From: Actinomycetes bacterium
GTDB lineage: Bacteria > Actinomycetota > Acidimicrobiia > Acidimicrobiales > RAAP-2
Direction: 5' to 3'
NCBI GenBank assembly: GCA_021791845.1
Contig: JAJYVT010000025.1
Coordinates: forward strand, 1 to 41,533
DNA length: 41,533 nt
Position 1 is the stretch's first letter. Each line of letters opens with the position of its first letter. Of the stretch, positions 22,668-34,752 are shown in pieces. Both the position numbers and the translations under genes were made by a program. The notes beneath the pieces were generated by a model that was not told where the DNA came from, made no database searches, and saw only the letters and a program-made list of their open reading frames with translations.

Positions 22668-24362
22668 TCATCTCGTCCAGTGGAGCGCCAGCAGGGCGAC
22701 GTCGTCGGCGTGGGCTTCGGTGGCGAGCGAGCGTGCCACCGCGTCGAGGAGGGTGGCGGCGTCGGTGGCGCCGCCACCGGTCGCCGCCGCCCGGAGCCGC
22801 TCGAGCCCGGTGTCGAGGTGCTCGCCGCGCCGCTCGACCAGGCCGTCGGTGTAGGCCAGGACCGAGCTTCCGGGCGGTACCACCGTGGTCACGGGCGAGT
22901 ACGAGCAGCCCGGCATCACGCCGATGGGCATGCCCGGCGGCGGGGTGACGAACCGGGCGCCGCCGTCCGAGACGACCAGGGCGGGCGGGTGGCCGGCGCT
23001 GGCCAGGGTCAGCGTGCGGTCCTCGACGTCCACGTGCCCGAGGAGCACGGTGGCGAAGTGCCCGTCCCGCCCGATGTCGAGGAGCCCGGTGAGCTTGCAC
23101 AGGATCGTCGGCGCGTCGTCGCCCTGGGCGGCGTAGGCCCGGATGGCGTAGTGCAGGGAGGCCATCGTGTTGGCGGCGGGGATGCCCCGGCCGGACACGT
23201 CGCCCACGGCGAAGATGGCGCTCCGCTCGTCGCAGCGGATGACGTCGTACCAGTCCCCGCCGATGTCGGCCGCAGGGTCCCCGGGCAGGTAGCGGGCGGC
23301 CAGGTCCATCCCCGCCAGCCGCGGCAGGTCGGCCGGCAGCAGTGATCGCTGGAGCGTCTGGGAGATGGACCGTTGCTCGGCGTAGAGCCGGTGGTTCTCC
23401 GCCGCCAACGCCTCGGCCATGCGCCGCCGCCGCATCAGCCACTCCGCCATCCAGACGCACGCCGCGGTGAGCACGAGGCCTCCCGCCCCGACGATCCACG
23501 GGAGGGCGGGAAGGAGGCTCCCGCCCAGCGGCCCCTTGGCGGTCGCCACGAAGTCCAGGTCGCTGGTCCCGAACGGAATGAGGACCGAGGTCCCCCCGTG
23601 CAGCGGCAGCGCCGTCACCGTGGACTCGATGAGGTTGGCGCCGACGGGTCGGCGGCCGAGGTAGAGCGCGAAGTCGATCCGGTCGAAGGCGGACGACGCC
23701 GGCACGTGGGCCTGCCTCGAAGGTGGGACGGCCAGCTCGGCGTAGACGACGTAGCGGGGTGCGGTCCCGGTGCTCTCGACGGCGAACCCGAGGCGGGGGG
23801 CACGCCCCGTGAGCAGGTTCGCGACCGCCAAGGCCCGCGGGCCCGGGATGCGGGCGAAGAAGGCCTGCAGCCGGCGGGGCCGGGCGGCCAGCTCGGGCTG
23901 CGCCCCGATCCGGAGGAGCTCGGTGGGCCCGGCAGGTCCGACCCGCCATGCCGTGACCGACCTGAACAGCTTGCCCTTCGTGGTGCCCACGTCGTTGCCG
24001 ACGGAGGTGCGGACCGGTGCGGCCGCGCCGTGGTCGACGCCGAGGATGGCCGCCGAGGTGAGCAGCGGTGTCTGGATGGCGGGCACCACTTCGCCCAGGA
24101 CCTGGCCGGCCTCGGCCACCTGGGTCTGGAGGAGGTGCTGCTGGGTGTGGGCGTTGGCGCTGGCGCTCAGCCACACGAAGACGCCGGTGACCGCCAAACC
24201 GATGACGGCGACGGCGGCGCTCACCAGGTGGACCCAACGGCGGGGGGCGGCGCCAGCGAGCGGGCGAGCCGGAGCCCGAGCCGGTGCGAGGGCGTCGGCC
24301 CTCGCCGGCGCAGGCTCGACAGCTGGACGGGAGGCCGACATCTGTGCGATGGCCGGAGACAC
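22668..24362 (-). CDS. SpoIIE/PP2C-type serine phosphatase with extracytoplasmic sensor
   Basis: A 564-residue membrane phosphatase. After a 40-residue Ala/Pro-rich cytoplasmic start come a membrane helix (about 46-68), an extracytoplasmic region of about 220 residues resembling a CHASE-type sensor, a second helix (about 290-312) and a short coiled linker (MAEALAAENHRLYAEQRSIS). The SpoIIE domain follows, with metal-binding Asp residues in DIGGDWYDVI and VGDVSGRGIPAANTMASLHY, and ADDVALLALHW at the end. Such enzymes dephosphorylate anti-anti-sigma (STAS) proteins; the RsbV homologue at 35159-35506 is a possible target, by inference. Starts at GTG 24362 or ATG 24341 are both possible. Confidence 0.9.
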   Translation of the reverse strand: MSPAIAQMSASRPAVEPAPARADALAPARAPARPLAGAAPRRWVHLVSAAVAVIGLAVTGVFVWLSASANAHTQQHLLQTQVAEAGQVLGEVVPAIQTPLLTSAAILGVDHGAAAPVRTSVGNDVGTTKGKLFRSVTAWRVGPAGPTELLRIGAQPELAARPRRLQAFFARIPGPRALAVANLLTGRAPRLGFAVESTGTAPRYVVYAELAVPPSRQAHVPASSAFDRIDFALYLGRRPVGANLIESTVTALPLHGGTSVLIPFGTSDLDFVATAKGPLGGSLLPALPWIVGAGGLVLTAACVWMAEWLMRRRRMAEALAAENHRLYAEQRSISQTLQRSLLPADLPRLAGMDLAARYLPGDPAADIGGDWYDVIRCDERSAIFAVGDVSGRGIPAANTMASLHYAIRAYAAQGDDAPTILCKLTGLLDIGRDGHFATVLLGHVDVEDRTLTLASAGHPPALVVSDGGARFVTPPPGMPIGVMPGCSYSPVTTVVPPGSSVLAYTDGLVERRGEHLDTGLERLRAAATGGGATDAATLLDAVARSLATEAHADDVALLALHWTR

Positions 24363-24427
24363 TAGTTGGCCGTCGAACGGACCAGGGGCGTCCAGGGGGG
24401 TGACCTGGGCCTGGCGGGGGCCTCGGT

Positions 24428-24453
24428 GCAGCGATCGCTGCGTCCGGTAGCGT
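24428..24453 (+). promoter_or_regulatory. Palindrome and candidate -10 upstream of glgP
   Basis: GCAGCGATCGCTGC (24428-24441) is a perfect 14-bp palindrome. It lies just before TAGCGT (24448-24453), a -10-like hexamer eight bases upstream of the glgP GTG. A regulator binding the palindrome would sit in the promoter. A similar TAGCGT stands upstream of the cold-shock gene at 40679-40684. Confidence 0.4.
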
Positions 24454-24461
24454 CGGACCCC

Positions 24462-26216
24462 GTGGCACGAGGATGGGATGCTCCGGTCGAGATCGCCTAC
24501 TACTCAATGGAGGTTGCGCTCGAGGACGGGGTGCCGACCTTCAGCGGCGGCCTCGGCGTCCTGGCCGGGGACCACCTGCGCGCCGCCGCCGACCGCGGGT
24601 TGCCCCTGGCGGCGGTGACCCTCCTCTACAACCACGGGTTCTTCCGCCAGACCGTGGCCGACGGCGCCCAGCGCGAGGACCCGGTCGAGTGGGACCCCTC
24701 GGCCCACCTGGAGGAGCTGCCGGTCCGGGTGTCCGTGACGATCGCCGGCCGCCGGGTGAGCGTCCGGGCGTGGCGCAAGACGCTGGTGGGGGTCGACGGG
24801 CACCGGGTCGGGGTCCATTTCCTCGACACCAACCTGGAGTCGAACGCCCCCGAGGACCGGGTCATCACCGACCGGCTGTACACGAGCGACCCCTACGAGC
24901 GGCTCCGCCAGGAGGCCGTGCTCGGCCTGGCCGGCCCGACGGTGCTGGATGCCCTCGGCCACCGGTCGATCCGGACCCACCACCTCAACGAGGGCCATGG
25001 GGCGCTCGTTCCGGTGGGGCTGCTCGCCCGCCGCCTGGCGGCCGGGGACCCCAGCGGCGTGCTGGCCGGCGACCTGGCGGGGGCCGGGGAGGAGGACCTT
25101 CGCGCCATCCGCCGCTCGTGCGTGTTCACCACCCACACGCCCGTGCCCGCCGGGCACGACCGCTTCTCCGCCGACGTCGCCCGGGTGGTGCTCGGCGGGC
25201 CGCTGGTGGACGCCCTGGGCGCCCTCGGCTGCCTGGAGGCCGACGGCACGCTCAACATGACCGTCCTCGGGTTGCGGTTCGCCGGCTTCGTGAACGGGGT
25301 GTCCCGCAAGCACGCCGAGGTCACCCGTCGCATGTTCCCCGGCCAGGCGGTCGAGTCGATCACCAACGGCGTGCACGCCGCCACGTGGGTGTCCCCGGCG
25401 ATGGCCGCAGTCTTCGACCGCCACCTCCCGGGGTGGCGCGCCGACAGCCAGCTCCTGCGCTACGCCGGCGACATCCCCCTCGACGAGCTGCGCACGGCGC
25501 ACGGCGCCGGGAAGCGGGCGCTCTGCGACGCGGTACGGCGGCGCACCGGGACCGTGCTCCGCCCGGACGCGCTGACCGTGGGCATCGCCCGGCGTTTCGC
25601 CCAGTACAAGCGCAACGACCTCGTCCTCTCCGACATGGAGCGGCTGGCGGCGATCGCCGACATCGGTCCGGTCCAGATCGTGTTCGCCGGCAAGGCGCAC
25701 CCGGGGGACCACGGGGCCAAGGCCATGCTCGGCCACGTGGCGGAGGTGATGGCGGCCACCCGCCCCGGGGCCCTCACGCTCGCCTTCGTGCCCGACTACG
25801 GGATGGAGCTCGGGCGGCTCCTCTGCGCCGGCAGCGACGTCTGGCTCAACACGCCCGCACCCCCCAACGAGGCCTCGGGGACGAGCGGCATGAAGGCGGC
25901 GGTGAACGGCGTGCCGAGCCTGAGCACGCTCGACGGGTGGTGGATCGAGGGCTGGATCGAGGGCGTCACCGGATGGGCCATCGGGCCGCAGGGCGGCGCC
26001 GGCGCCCGGGCGGAGGAGGCGGACCCGGCCCACGACGGGGAGCGGCTCTACACGGCCCTGGAAGAGGTCGTCGTGCCGGCGTACTACAAGGACCGCGACA
26101 GCCTCGTCGCCGTCGGCCGTCAGGCCGTCGCCCTCAACGGCTCCTTCTTCTCGGCCCACCGCATGGTGGACGAGTACGCGCGGCGCGCCTACCGCGTCCC
26201 GCCCCCGGCCGACTGA
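24462..26216 (+). CDS. glgP: Alpha-glucan (glycogen) phosphorylase, short form
   Basis: A 584-residue GT35 phosphorylase that releases glucose-1-phosphate from glycogen or maltodextrin. Motifs: [95 protein letters not shown] and [20 protein letters not shown], where Lys478 should bind pyridoxal phosphate. At about 580 residues it is the short type known from Thermus and actinobacteria, not the 800-residue enzyme. The GTG at 24462 was chosen because similarity starts right after it; the frame stays open to a TTG at 24366. glgX follows, so the two form a glycogen breakdown unit. Confidence 0.93.
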   Translation: MARGWDAPVEIAYYSMEVALEDGVPTFSGGLGVLAGDHLRAAADRGLPLAAVTLLYNHGFFRQTVADGAQREDPVEWDPSAHLEELPVRVSVTIAGRRVSVRAWRKTLVGVDGHRVGVHFLDTNLESNAPEDRVITDRLYTSDPYERLRQEAVLGLAGPTVLDALGHRSIRTHHLNEGHGALVPVGLLARRLAAGDPSGVLAGDLAGAGEEDLRAIRRSCVFTTHTPVPAGHDRFSADVARVVLGGPLVDALGALGCLEADGTLNMTVLGLRFAGFVNGVSRKHAEVTRRMFPGQAVESITNGVHAATWVSPAMAAVFDRHLPGWRADSQLLRYAGDIPLDELRTAHGAGKRALCDAVRRRTGTVLRPDALTVGIARRFAQYKRNDLVLSDMERLAAIADIGPVQIVFAGKAHPGDHGAKAMLGHVAEVMAATRPGALTLAFVPDYGMELGRLLCAGSDVWLNTPAPPNEASGTSGMKAAVNGVPSLSTLDGWWIEGWIEGVTGWAIGPQGGAGARAEEADPAHDGERLYTALEEVVVPAYYKDRDSLVAVGRQAVALNGSFFSAHRMVDEYARRAYRVPPPAD

Positions 26217-26415
26217 GCCGGGCGGTCCCGGCCGCCTCGTCCGAGGGCCGGCCGACCAGGTCCGCGCCGGTCCCGCTACCGGGGGTGCCGGCCCACACCA
26301 TCGGGTAAGACAGAGGCGATCCCGGCGCCGGGCGGGTCCGGCGCCGTGGCGCCCCACCCGCCGTGCGCCCCGGCCGCGGCCGACCGAGCCGAGACGCGTC
26401 GACAGGAGGAAGACG

Positions 26416-28563
<2,148 letters not shown>

Positions 28564-28616
28564 CGGCCCCAGCGGCGTGCTCGCCGCCCGGGCCCGCCCG
28601 TGCCACAATCCCGCCG

Positions 28617-29306
28617 GTGGACGAGGTGGACCCCGTGGCCGAGGTGGACGTCGAGCACGAGAAGGCGGTCGCCGCCCGGGCGGCGGCCGCACTGGTGGAG
28701 GACGGCATGACGGTCGGGCTCGGCACCGGGTCCACGGTCGCCCACCTGCTCGACGCCCTGGCGGTCAGGGGCGTGGCGGCGCGGTACGTCGCCACGTCGC
28801 CCCGGACCGAGGAGCGCGCCCGGTCCCTGGGGCTGGCGGTCGAGCCGTTCGGCTCGCACGAGCACTTTGACGTGGCCATCGACGGTGCCGACCAGGTCGT
28901 CCCGGAGGGCTGGCTGGTGAAGGGGGGCGGCGCCGCCCACACCAGGGAGAAGGTGGTGGCGGCCACGGCCGACCGGTTCGTCGTGATCGTGGACTCGACC
29001 AAGCCCGTGCCGGCCCTCCGGCCCCCGGTCCCCCTCGAGCTGCTGGCGTTCGGCACGGCGTCCACCCTGCGCCGGCTGGCCGCGGTCGGTCCGGTGCGGG
29101 TGCGGCCGGGGGCGGGGCCCAGCCCCGACGGCGGCGTCATCTGCGACTACCTGGGGGCGGTCGAGGACCCCGGCGCCCTCGCCGGCGCCCTCGGGTCGGT
29201 GCCCGGCGTCGTCGAGCACGGGTTGTTCCCCCCGGGCCTGGTGGCCGACGTCGTCATCGGCCGCGGCGACGGCGTCGAGTGGCGTCGGGTGGCCGGACCG
29301 GGCTGA
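28617..29306 (+). CDS. rpiA: Ribose-5-phosphate isomerase A
   Basis: A 229-residue isomerase interconverting ribose-5- and ribulose-5-phosphate. Motifs: VGLGTGSTVAHLLDAL (phosphate loop) at about residues 33-48, FDVAIDGADQVVPEG, LVKGGGAAHTREKVVA with the catalytic region, and PVPLELLAF. The C-terminal SVPGVVEHGLF is typical. GTG 28617 gives the normal N-terminus; CACAAT ends seven bases before it, which would fit a leaderless mRNA. It follows glgX by 53 bases and converges on pgl, placing pentose-phosphate genes on both strands here. Confidence 0.92.
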   Translation: MDEVDPVAEVDVEHEKAVAARAAAALVEDGMTVGLGTGSTVAHLLDALAVRGVAARYVATSPRTEERARSLGLAVEPFGSHEHFDVAIDGADQVVPEGWLVKGGGAAHTREKVVAATADRFVVIVDSTKPVPALRPPVPLELLAFGTASTLRRLAAVGPVRVRPGAGPSPDGGVICDYLGAVEDPGALAGALGSVPGVVEHGLFPPGLVADVVIGRGDGVEWRRVAGPG

Positions 29307-29407
29307 GCCCGCCCGGGCTGAGCCCGCCCGCGCTGCCTGTCGCCCGGCCGCCCGCTGGCCCGTCCCCGGCTGCGCCGGCCGGAGGGGCAGGCGGCGGCTC
29401 AGCCCGG
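29298..29407. terminator. Convergent terminator region rpiA/pgl
   Basis: CCGGGCTGAGCC at 29298-29309 (containing the rpiA stop) and its reverse complement at 29396-29407 (containing the pgl stop) flank the 92-base gap. A 15-bp direct repeat (GGCTGAGCCCGCCCG, 29301-29315 and 29316-29330) follows the rpiA stop; each GGGCTGAGCCC unit is itself a small hairpin. It probably ends both transcripts. Confidence 0.4.
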
Positions 29408-30091
29408 GTGCGCGGCGCAGTCGGCCATCACGGTCGACGCCTCGGCCACCACGCGGCCGGCGGGGACCGAGAGGTCACCGGCCAGCATCGCATCCAGGGC
29501 GACCCGCTTGTCCTCGCCGGTCACGAGCCACAGGAGCTGGCGGGCCCGGGCGAGGGCGGGGTAGGTGAGCGTCATCCGGCGCCGCCCCTGGTACTCGCCG
29601 GCGGTCAGGGCCACGGGCCGGTCGGCCACCTCCAGCACGGCGTCGCCGGGCACGAGGGAGGCCGTGTGGCCGTCGGGCCCGATGCCCAGGTGGACCAGGT
29701 CCAGGCGCGCCGGCAAGGCGTCGCCGTACCGGCGGGCGGCGTCGTCGAGGTCCGCCTCGTCCACCGGCATGGGGCGGATCTCGGTCGATCGGCCACCCAG
29801 GGCCTGGCGCAGGTGGGCCAGGTTGCGGTCGGGGTCGTCGTCGGGGGCGACCCGCTCGTCCACCTGCCAGATGACCGTGCCGTCCCACGGCATGTCCATG
29901 CCGGTGAGGCGGGCGAACATCTGCCACGGCGAGCGGCCCCCGCTCACGGCGAAGTGGAAGGAGCCGGACGCCTCCACCGCGTCCCGGGCGCGCCCGACCA
30001 CGAAGTGGGCCGCCGCCGTCGACAGGGTGTCGAGGTCGTCGAACACCTGCACCTCGTGGTGCATCGACGCGGGGGACGACGCGCTCGTCAC
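29399..30091 (-). CDS. pgl: 6-phosphogluconolactonase
   Basis: A 230-residue DevB-type lactonase of the oxidative pentose phosphate pathway, acting on 6-phosphogluconolactone. Evidence: HFAVSGGRSPWQMFARLTG, VIWQVDERVAPDDDPDRNLA, RLDLVHLGIGPDGHTASLVP and MTLTYPALARARQLLWLVTG. The GTG start overlaps the gnd stop (GTGA on the minus strand), so the lactonase is coupled to 6-phosphogluconate dehydrogenase. An internal ATG at residue 10 is a less likely start. The gene for glucose-6-phosphate dehydrogenase, its usual neighbour, is not here. Confidence 0.92.
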   Translation of the reverse strand: MTSASSPASMHHEVQVFDDLDTLSTAAAHFVVGRARDAVEASGSFHFAVSGGRSPWQMFARLTGMDMPWDGTVIWQVDERVAPDDDPDRNLAHLRQALGGRSTEIRPMPVDEADLDDAARRYGDALPARLDLVHLGIGPDGHTASLVPGDAVLEVADRPVALTAGEYQGRRRMTLTYPALARARQLLWLVTGEDKRVALDAMLAGDLSVPAGRVVAEASTVMADCAAHPG

Positions 30092-31134
30092 GAGCCGGCC
30101 GGCTTCTCGGCGTGGCCGCCGAACTCGCTGCGCATGGCCGAGAGGATCTTGCCGCTCAGCTCCCCCAGTCCACGGGACTCGAACCGTTCGAAGAGGGACG
30201 CCGTGATCACGGGCGCCGGGACCCCCTCGTCCACCGCCGCCAGCACCGTCCAGCGACCCTCCCCCGAGTCCGAGACCCGCCCGGCGAACGAGTCGAGCCC
30301 CGGTGTCCGGGCCAACGCGTCGGCGATGAGGTCCACCAGCCACGAGCTCACCACGGAGCCCCGGCGCCACACCTCGGCCACCTCGCCGATGTCGATCGAG
30401 TAGCGGTATGCCTCGGGGTCCCGGAGCGGCGCCGTCTCGGCGTCCGCCTCCTGGGCCCTGGCGCCGGCGTCGGCATGCCCGATGATGCTCAGCCCCTCGG
30501 CCAGCGCCGCCATCATCCCGTACTCGATCCCGTTGTGGACCATCTTCACGAAGTGGCCCGCGCCGTTGGGGCCGCAGTGGAGGTAGCCCTGGTCGGCGGT
30601 GCCGCCGGACGAGCCCTCGCCGGTCCGGGACGGGGTGGGCTCGGCGCTGCCGCGGCCCGGCGCGATCGTGCGGAAGATGGGATCGAGGTGGCGCACCGGG
30701 CCCTCCTCGCCCCCGATCATGAGGCAGTACCCCCGTTCCAGGCCCCACACGCCGCCGCTGGTGCCGCAGTCCACGTAGTGGAGCTGGCGACCGGCCAGCT
30801 GGTGGGCCCGGGCGATGTCGTCGCGGTAGTAGGAGTTCCCGCCGTCGATGACGATGTCGCCGGGCTCGAGGTGGCCCGCCAGGTCGTCCAGGGTGCCCTG
30901 GACGATCGCGGCGGGCAGCATGAGCCAGACGGCACGCGGGGCCTCGAGCTTGGACACGAAGTCCTCGAGCGACGAGGCGCCGGTGGCCCCCTCGCCCTCG
31001 AGCTGGCGGACGGCGTCGGCGTTCACGTCGTAGACGACGGCCCGGTGGCCGTCGCGCATCAGCCGGCGGACGATGTTCGCCCCCATCCGGCCGAGGCCGA
31101 CCATGCCGAGCTGCATCGGGGAGTCGGTGGGCAT
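30088..31134 (-). CDS. gnd: 6-phosphogluconate dehydrogenase, short form
   Basis: A 348-residue decarboxylating dehydrogenase of the short, probably NAD-preferring type (the long NADP enzymes have about 470 residues). NAD fold MQLGMVGLGRMGANIVRRLM, then DIVIDGGNSYYRDDI, CGTSGGVWGLERGYCLMIGG and FVKMVHNGIEYGMMAALAEG with catalytic Lys and His/Asn. A Ser/Thr/Gly insert around residues 160-178 is of the kind seen in actinobacterial enzymes. The start is ATG 31134, with an alternative at 31116. TAGGCT ends six bases before the ATG (31141-31146 on the plus strand), suggesting a leaderless promoter in addition to read-through from pgi. Confidence 0.92.
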   Translation of the reverse strand: MPTDSPMQLGMVGLGRMGANIVRRLMRDGHRAVVYDVNADAVRQLEGEGATGASSLEDFVSKLEAPRAVWLMLPAAIVQGTLDDLAGHLEPGDIVIDGGNSYYRDDIARAHQLAGRQLHYVDCGTSGGVWGLERGYCLMIGGEEGPVRHLDPIFRTIAPGRGSAEPTPSRTGEGSSGGTADQGYLHCGPNGAGHFVKMVHNGIEYGMMAALAEGLSIIGHADAGARAQEADAETAPLRDPEAYRYSIDIGEVAEVWRRGSVVSSWLVDLIADALARTPGLDSFAGRVSDSGEGRWTVLAAVDEGVPAPVITASLFERFESRGLGELSGKILSAMRSEFGGHAEKPAGS

Positions 31135-31222
31135 GCGGTGAGCCTAGGCACGGAGGGCCGGCAACGGTCCAGCCGGCCGCCAGGCGACCCCGTGTCGCCA
31201 CGCGACCCCGTGCCGCTGCCGT

Positions 31223-32866
31223 TCAGCGCTGCTTCATCGCCCGGTACCGCCGGATGAGGGCGTTGGTGGACGCATCGTGCGCCAGCGCCGGCTCGGTGCT
31301 CGTCTCGAGCTCGGGCACGATCGCCTTCGCCAGCACCTTGCCCAGCTCCACGCCCCACTGGTCGAAGGAGTCGATCGACCAGACGACTCCCTGGGTGAAC
31401 ACGCTGTGCTCGTACAAGGCGACGAGGGACCCCAGCACCCGGGGGGTGAGCGCCTCCGCCAGCAGGACGTTGGTCGGGCGGTTGCCCGGCATCACGCGGT
31501 GGGGGACCACCGCCTCGGGCGTTCCCTCGGCCCGCACCTCCTCTCCGGTCCGGCCGAAGGCGAGCGCCTGCGCCTGGGCGAAGACGTTGGACATCAAGAG
31601 GTCGTGGTGCTCGCGCAGGGCGTCGAGCGGCCGGGCGAACCCGATCAGGTCCACGGGGACCAACCGGGTGCCCTGGTGCAGGAGCTGGTAGAAGCTGTGC
31701 TGGCCGTTGGTGCCCGGCTCGCCCCAGTAGAGAGGCCCCGTGTCGACGTCCACGGGCTCGCCGTCGCGGGTGACCCGCTTCCCGTTCGACTCCATGGTCA
31801 GCTGCTGGAGGTACGCCGGGAACCGGGCCAGGTACTGGCTGTAGGGCATCACGCCGACCGCCTGGGCGCCGAAGAAGTCGTTGTACCAGACCGCCAGCAT
31901 GCCCATCAGCACCGGCATGTTCGCCTCGAGCGGCGCGGTGCGGAAGTGCTCGTCCATGGCGTGGAACCCGGCGAGCATGTCGGCGAAGTGGTCCGGGCCG
32001 ACGGCCACCATGGTGGAGAGCCCGATGGCGGAGTCCATCGAGTACCGGCCGCCGACCCACTCCCAGAACCCGAACATGTTCTGCGGGTCGATCCCGAAGG
32101 CGCGCACCCGGTCCGCCTCGGTCGAGACGGCCACGAAGTGGCGGGCCACCGCCGCGTCGTCGCCGAGGGCGTCCACCACCCACTGCCGGGCCGAGGTGGC
32201 GTTCTCGATCGTCTCCAGGGTGGAGAACGTCTTGGAGGAGACGATGAACAGGGTCTCGGCCGGGTCCAGGTCGGCCACCGCCCAGACGAGATCGGTGGCG
32301 TCCACGTTGGACACGAAGCGGAAGGTCATGTCGCGCCGCGAGTACCAGCGCAGCGCCTGGTAGGCCATGGCCGGGCCGAGATCGGAGCCGCCGATGCCGA
32401 TGTTGACGACGTTCTTGATCGGGCGGCCGGTGAACCCGGTCCAGCTGCCCGAGCGGACCTGGTCGGCGAAGCGCGCCATGCGGTCGAGGACCGCGTGCAC
32501 CTCGGCCACGACGTCGGTGCCGTCCACCACGAGCGTCGTCGTCCGCGGCATGCGAAGGGCGACGTGGAGGGCGGCCCGGTCCTCGGAGACGTTCACGTGC
32601 TCCCCGGCGAACATGGCGTCGCGCATCGCCTCGAGGCCGGACTCACGCGCCAGCTGGAGCAGCAGGCGGACCGTCTCGTCGACGATCCGGTTCTTCGAGT
32701 AGTCGAGGTACAGCCCGGCCGCCTCCAGCGAGAAGCGCTCCACCCGGCCCGGGTCCTCGGCGAACAGGGCGCGCAGGTGGGCGCCGGCGATCTCGTGGTG
32801 GTGACGCTCGAGGTCGGCGAAGGCGGGTCGCTGACGGAGGGGCAGGGTCGCGGGCAGTCCGGTCAT
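31223..32866 (-). CDS. pgi: Glucose-6-phosphate isomerase
   Basis: A 547-residue isomerase of full family length, linking glucose-6- and fructose-6-phosphate. Motifs: [92 protein letters not shown] and [15 protein letters not shown], which hold the catalytic Glu, His and Lys. It is the first gene of pgi-gnd-pgl, separated from gnd by 88 bases that contain a short direct repeat (GCGACCCCGTG, twice). No ribosome site is obvious before the ATG. Confidence 0.95.
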   Translation of the reverse strand: MTGLPATLPLRQRPAFADLERHHHEIAGAHLRALFAEDPGRVERFSLEAAGLYLDYSKNRIVDETVRLLLQLARESGLEAMRDAMFAGEHVNVSEDRAALHVALRMPRTTTLVVDGTDVVAEVHAVLDRMARFADQVRSGSWTGFTGRPIKNVVNIGIGGSDLGPAMAYQALRWYSRRDMTFRFVSNVDATDLVWAVADLDPAETLFIVSSKTFSTLETIENATSARQWVVDALGDDAAVARHFVAVSTEADRVRAFGIDPQNMFGFWEWVGGRYSMDSAIGLSTMVAVGPDHFADMLAGFHAMDEHFRTAPLEANMPVLMGMLAVWYNDFFGAQAVGVMPYSQYLARFPAYLQQLTMESNGKRVTRDGEPVDVDTGPLYWGEPGTNGQHSFYQLLHQGTRLVPVDLIGFARPLDALREHHDLLMSNVFAQAQALAFGRTGEEVRAEGTPEAVVPHRVMPGNRPTNVLLAEALTPRVLGSLVALYEHSVFTQGVVWSIDSFDQWGVELGKVLAKAIVPELETSTEPALAHDASTNALIRRYRAMKQR

Positions 32867-32941
32867 TGGCGGGGCGAACGCTCCGAGAGCGGGCTCGCGC
32901 CCGGCGGGGTCACGAGCGGGGCGGGCAGGTCGCGGCCGACC

Positions 32942-33976
32942 CTACCCCGCCCCCGGGCGCCCCGCGCCGCCCGCTCCCCGCTCCCGGCGGGCGAGGGCCG
33001 GGGTGCTCCCGTCCGTTCCCTCGGCCATGCCGGCGAGGGCCTCGGCCAGCGCGTCGGTCGCCGAGTGGGTCGGGGCCCAGCCGAGCTCCTCGCGCGCCCG
33101 GCGGGTCCGCATCAACGGCAGGGCGAAGGCCATGTCGAGCATCGACGGAGGCACCGGGACGAGGCGGGTTGCCCATCCGAGCGCCAGCGCCGCCCGCACG
33201 AGCTGACGGGGCACCGGCACGGCCCGGGTCCCCAGCGCCTCCGCCACCGCGTCGGCGTCGAGGACGGGGTCGGCGGCCACGTTGTAGGGACCGCGGGCGG
33301 CGGGGTCGGTGACGGCGAGGCGGAAGGCCTGCGCCAGGTCGGCGGCGTGGACGCCCTGGAACCGGAGCCCGGCCGGGAAGGGGAGGACCGGGAGCGTCCC
33401 CGGCCGGAGGAGCGCCGCCGGGGCGAGGGGGCCGCCGAAGAGGCGCAGCTGCTGGGGCCCGGCGGCGCGCTGGAAGACGAACCCCGGCCGCAGGCGCACG
33501 ACCCGCCGCCGAGGGGCGGCGGCCTCGATGGCGTCGAGCACCCGCTCCACGTAGGCCTTCTCCCGGGCGTAGGGGGCGGTGGGCAGGCCGTCGGTCGGCC
33601 AGGACTCGTCCACCTCCCGCCCGTCGGCGGGCGAGTAGGCGCCGACGGACGACGAGCACACGAGCGCCGGCACGTCCTGGCGGGCGACGGCGTCGAACAG
33701 TCGGATGGCGCCCTCCACGTTGACCTTCCAGGTCACCGCGGGCCGACGGGTGGGTTGGAACAGCCACGCCAGGTGGACGACGGCGTCCGCGCCAGCGACG
33801 ACCGGTGTCAGGTCGTCGCCGGCGATGTCGGCGGCACGGAAGGTGGTCTTGGGCCAGGTCCGGAGCGGTGGCCGCCGGGCGACCGCCCGGATCGACGCCA
33901 CCGACGGGTCGGCGCTCAAGGCGTCGAGGACGGCGGTCCCGATGTTGCCGGTGGCCCCGACGACGACAACGTCCAT
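32942..33976 (-). CDS. NAD-dependent epimerase/dehydratase family protein
   Basis: A 344-residue short-chain dehydrogenase of the extended type. The Rossmann motif is VVVGATGNIGTAVLDAL at the N-terminus, HLAWLFQPTRRP lies in the NAD pocket, and the catalytic pieces are CSSSVGAY and YAREKAYVERVL (Tyr..Lys). The substrate is not evident; the family includes sugar-nucleotide epimerases and reductases. The ATG lies 11 bases after the sigF stop, so it is probably the last gene of the rsbV-rsbW-sigF operon and part of that stress output. Confidence 0.85.
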   Translation of the reverse strand: MDVVVVGATGNIGTAVLDALSADPSVASIRAVARRPPLRTWPKTTFRAADIAGDDLTPVVAGADAVVHLAWLFQPTRRPAVTWKVNVEGAIRLFDAVARQDVPALVCSSSVGAYSPADGREVDESWPTDGLPTAPYAREKAYVERVLDAIEAAAPRRRVVRLRPGFVFQRAAGPQQLRLFGGPLAPAALLRPGTLPVLPFPAGLRFQGVHAADLAQAFRLAVTDPAARGPYNVAADPVLDADAVAEALGTRAVPVPRQLVRAALALGWATRLVPVPPSMLDMAFALPLMRTRRAREELGWAPTHSATDALAEALAGMAEGTDGSTPALARRERGAGGAGRPGAG

Positions 33977-33987
33977 GCCGCCGCCCG

Positions 33988-34752
33988 TCAACGGCGCTCG
34001 ACCGCCCCGGCCTCGGTGACGCTTCGCCGGAGCCGTTCGAGGCTGGCGGCGAGCAGGCGTGAGACGTGCATCTGGCTGATGCCCACCCGGGCGGCGATCT
34101 CGGACTGGGTCAGGCCCTGGCCGAACCGGAGCTGGAGGATGCGCTGCTCTCGGGGAGCCAGCTTGGCCAGGGCCGGCGCCAGCAGCTCGCGGTCTTCGAC
34201 GGTGTCCATCGAGGCGTCGTCGCCCCCGATGTGGGAGGCGAGCGTCTCCTCGTTGCGGTCGGTGGCGTCGATCGACGAGGTGCGGTAGCCCTGCCCGGCT
34301 TCGAGCGCCTCCAGCACGGCTTCCTCGGAGGCGCCGGTGGCCGTGGCCAGCTCGGCCACGGTCGGGGACCGCCCGAGCTCCTGGGAGAGGCTCTCGGTGA
34401 CCTTGCCGAGCTCGAGGTAGAGCTCCTGCACCCGCCTCGGGGCCCGGACGGCCCACCCCTTGTCCCGGAAGTGGCGCTTCAGCTCGCCGATCACCGTCCG
34501 GGTGGCGAAGGTGGTGAACTCCACCCCCCGCTCGGGGTCGAAGCGGTCCACCGACTTCACGATGGCGAGCGAGGCCACCTGGACGAGGTCCTCGTAGGGC
34601 TCGCCCCGGTTGGCGTAGCGACGAGCCAGCTGGTGCGCCAGCCCGAGGTGCGCCGTCACCAGCCGGTCCCGCACCCCGGTGTCGCGGGTGGCCGCCAGCT
34701 CCAGGAAGAGCGCCTTCGTGTCTTCGCCCTGCACGCGCGCCTCGTCGGTCAT
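33988..34752 (-). CDS. sigF: SigF/SigB-family RNA polymerase sigma factor
   Basis: A 254-residue alternative sigma factor. Region 2 is EDLVQVASLAIVKSVDRFDP with GVEFTTFATRTVIGELKRHF. Region 3 contains LGRSPTVAELATATGASEEA. Region 4 holds the helix-turn-helix LTQSEIAARVGISQMHVSRL, which should read the -35 element. This is the SigB/SigF/SigG group that in actinobacteria controls stress responses. ATG 34752 was chosen because it overlaps the stop of the anti-sigma gene (ATGA); an earlier in-frame codon at 34788 lies inside that gene. The order anti-anti-sigma, anti-sigma, sigma is typical of a partner-switching unit. Confidence 0.92.
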   Translation of the reverse strand: MTDEARVQGEDTKALFLELAATRDTGVRDRLVTAHLGLAHQLARRYANRGEPYEDLVQVASLAIVKSVDRFDPERGVEFTTFATRTVIGELKRHFRDKGWAVRAPRRVQELYLELGKVTESLSQELGRSPTVAELATATGASEEAVLEALEAGQGYRTSSIDATDRNEETLASHIGGDDASMDTVEDRELLAPALAKLAPREQRILQLRFGQGLTQSEIAARVGISQMHVSRLLAASLERLRRSVTEAGAVERR

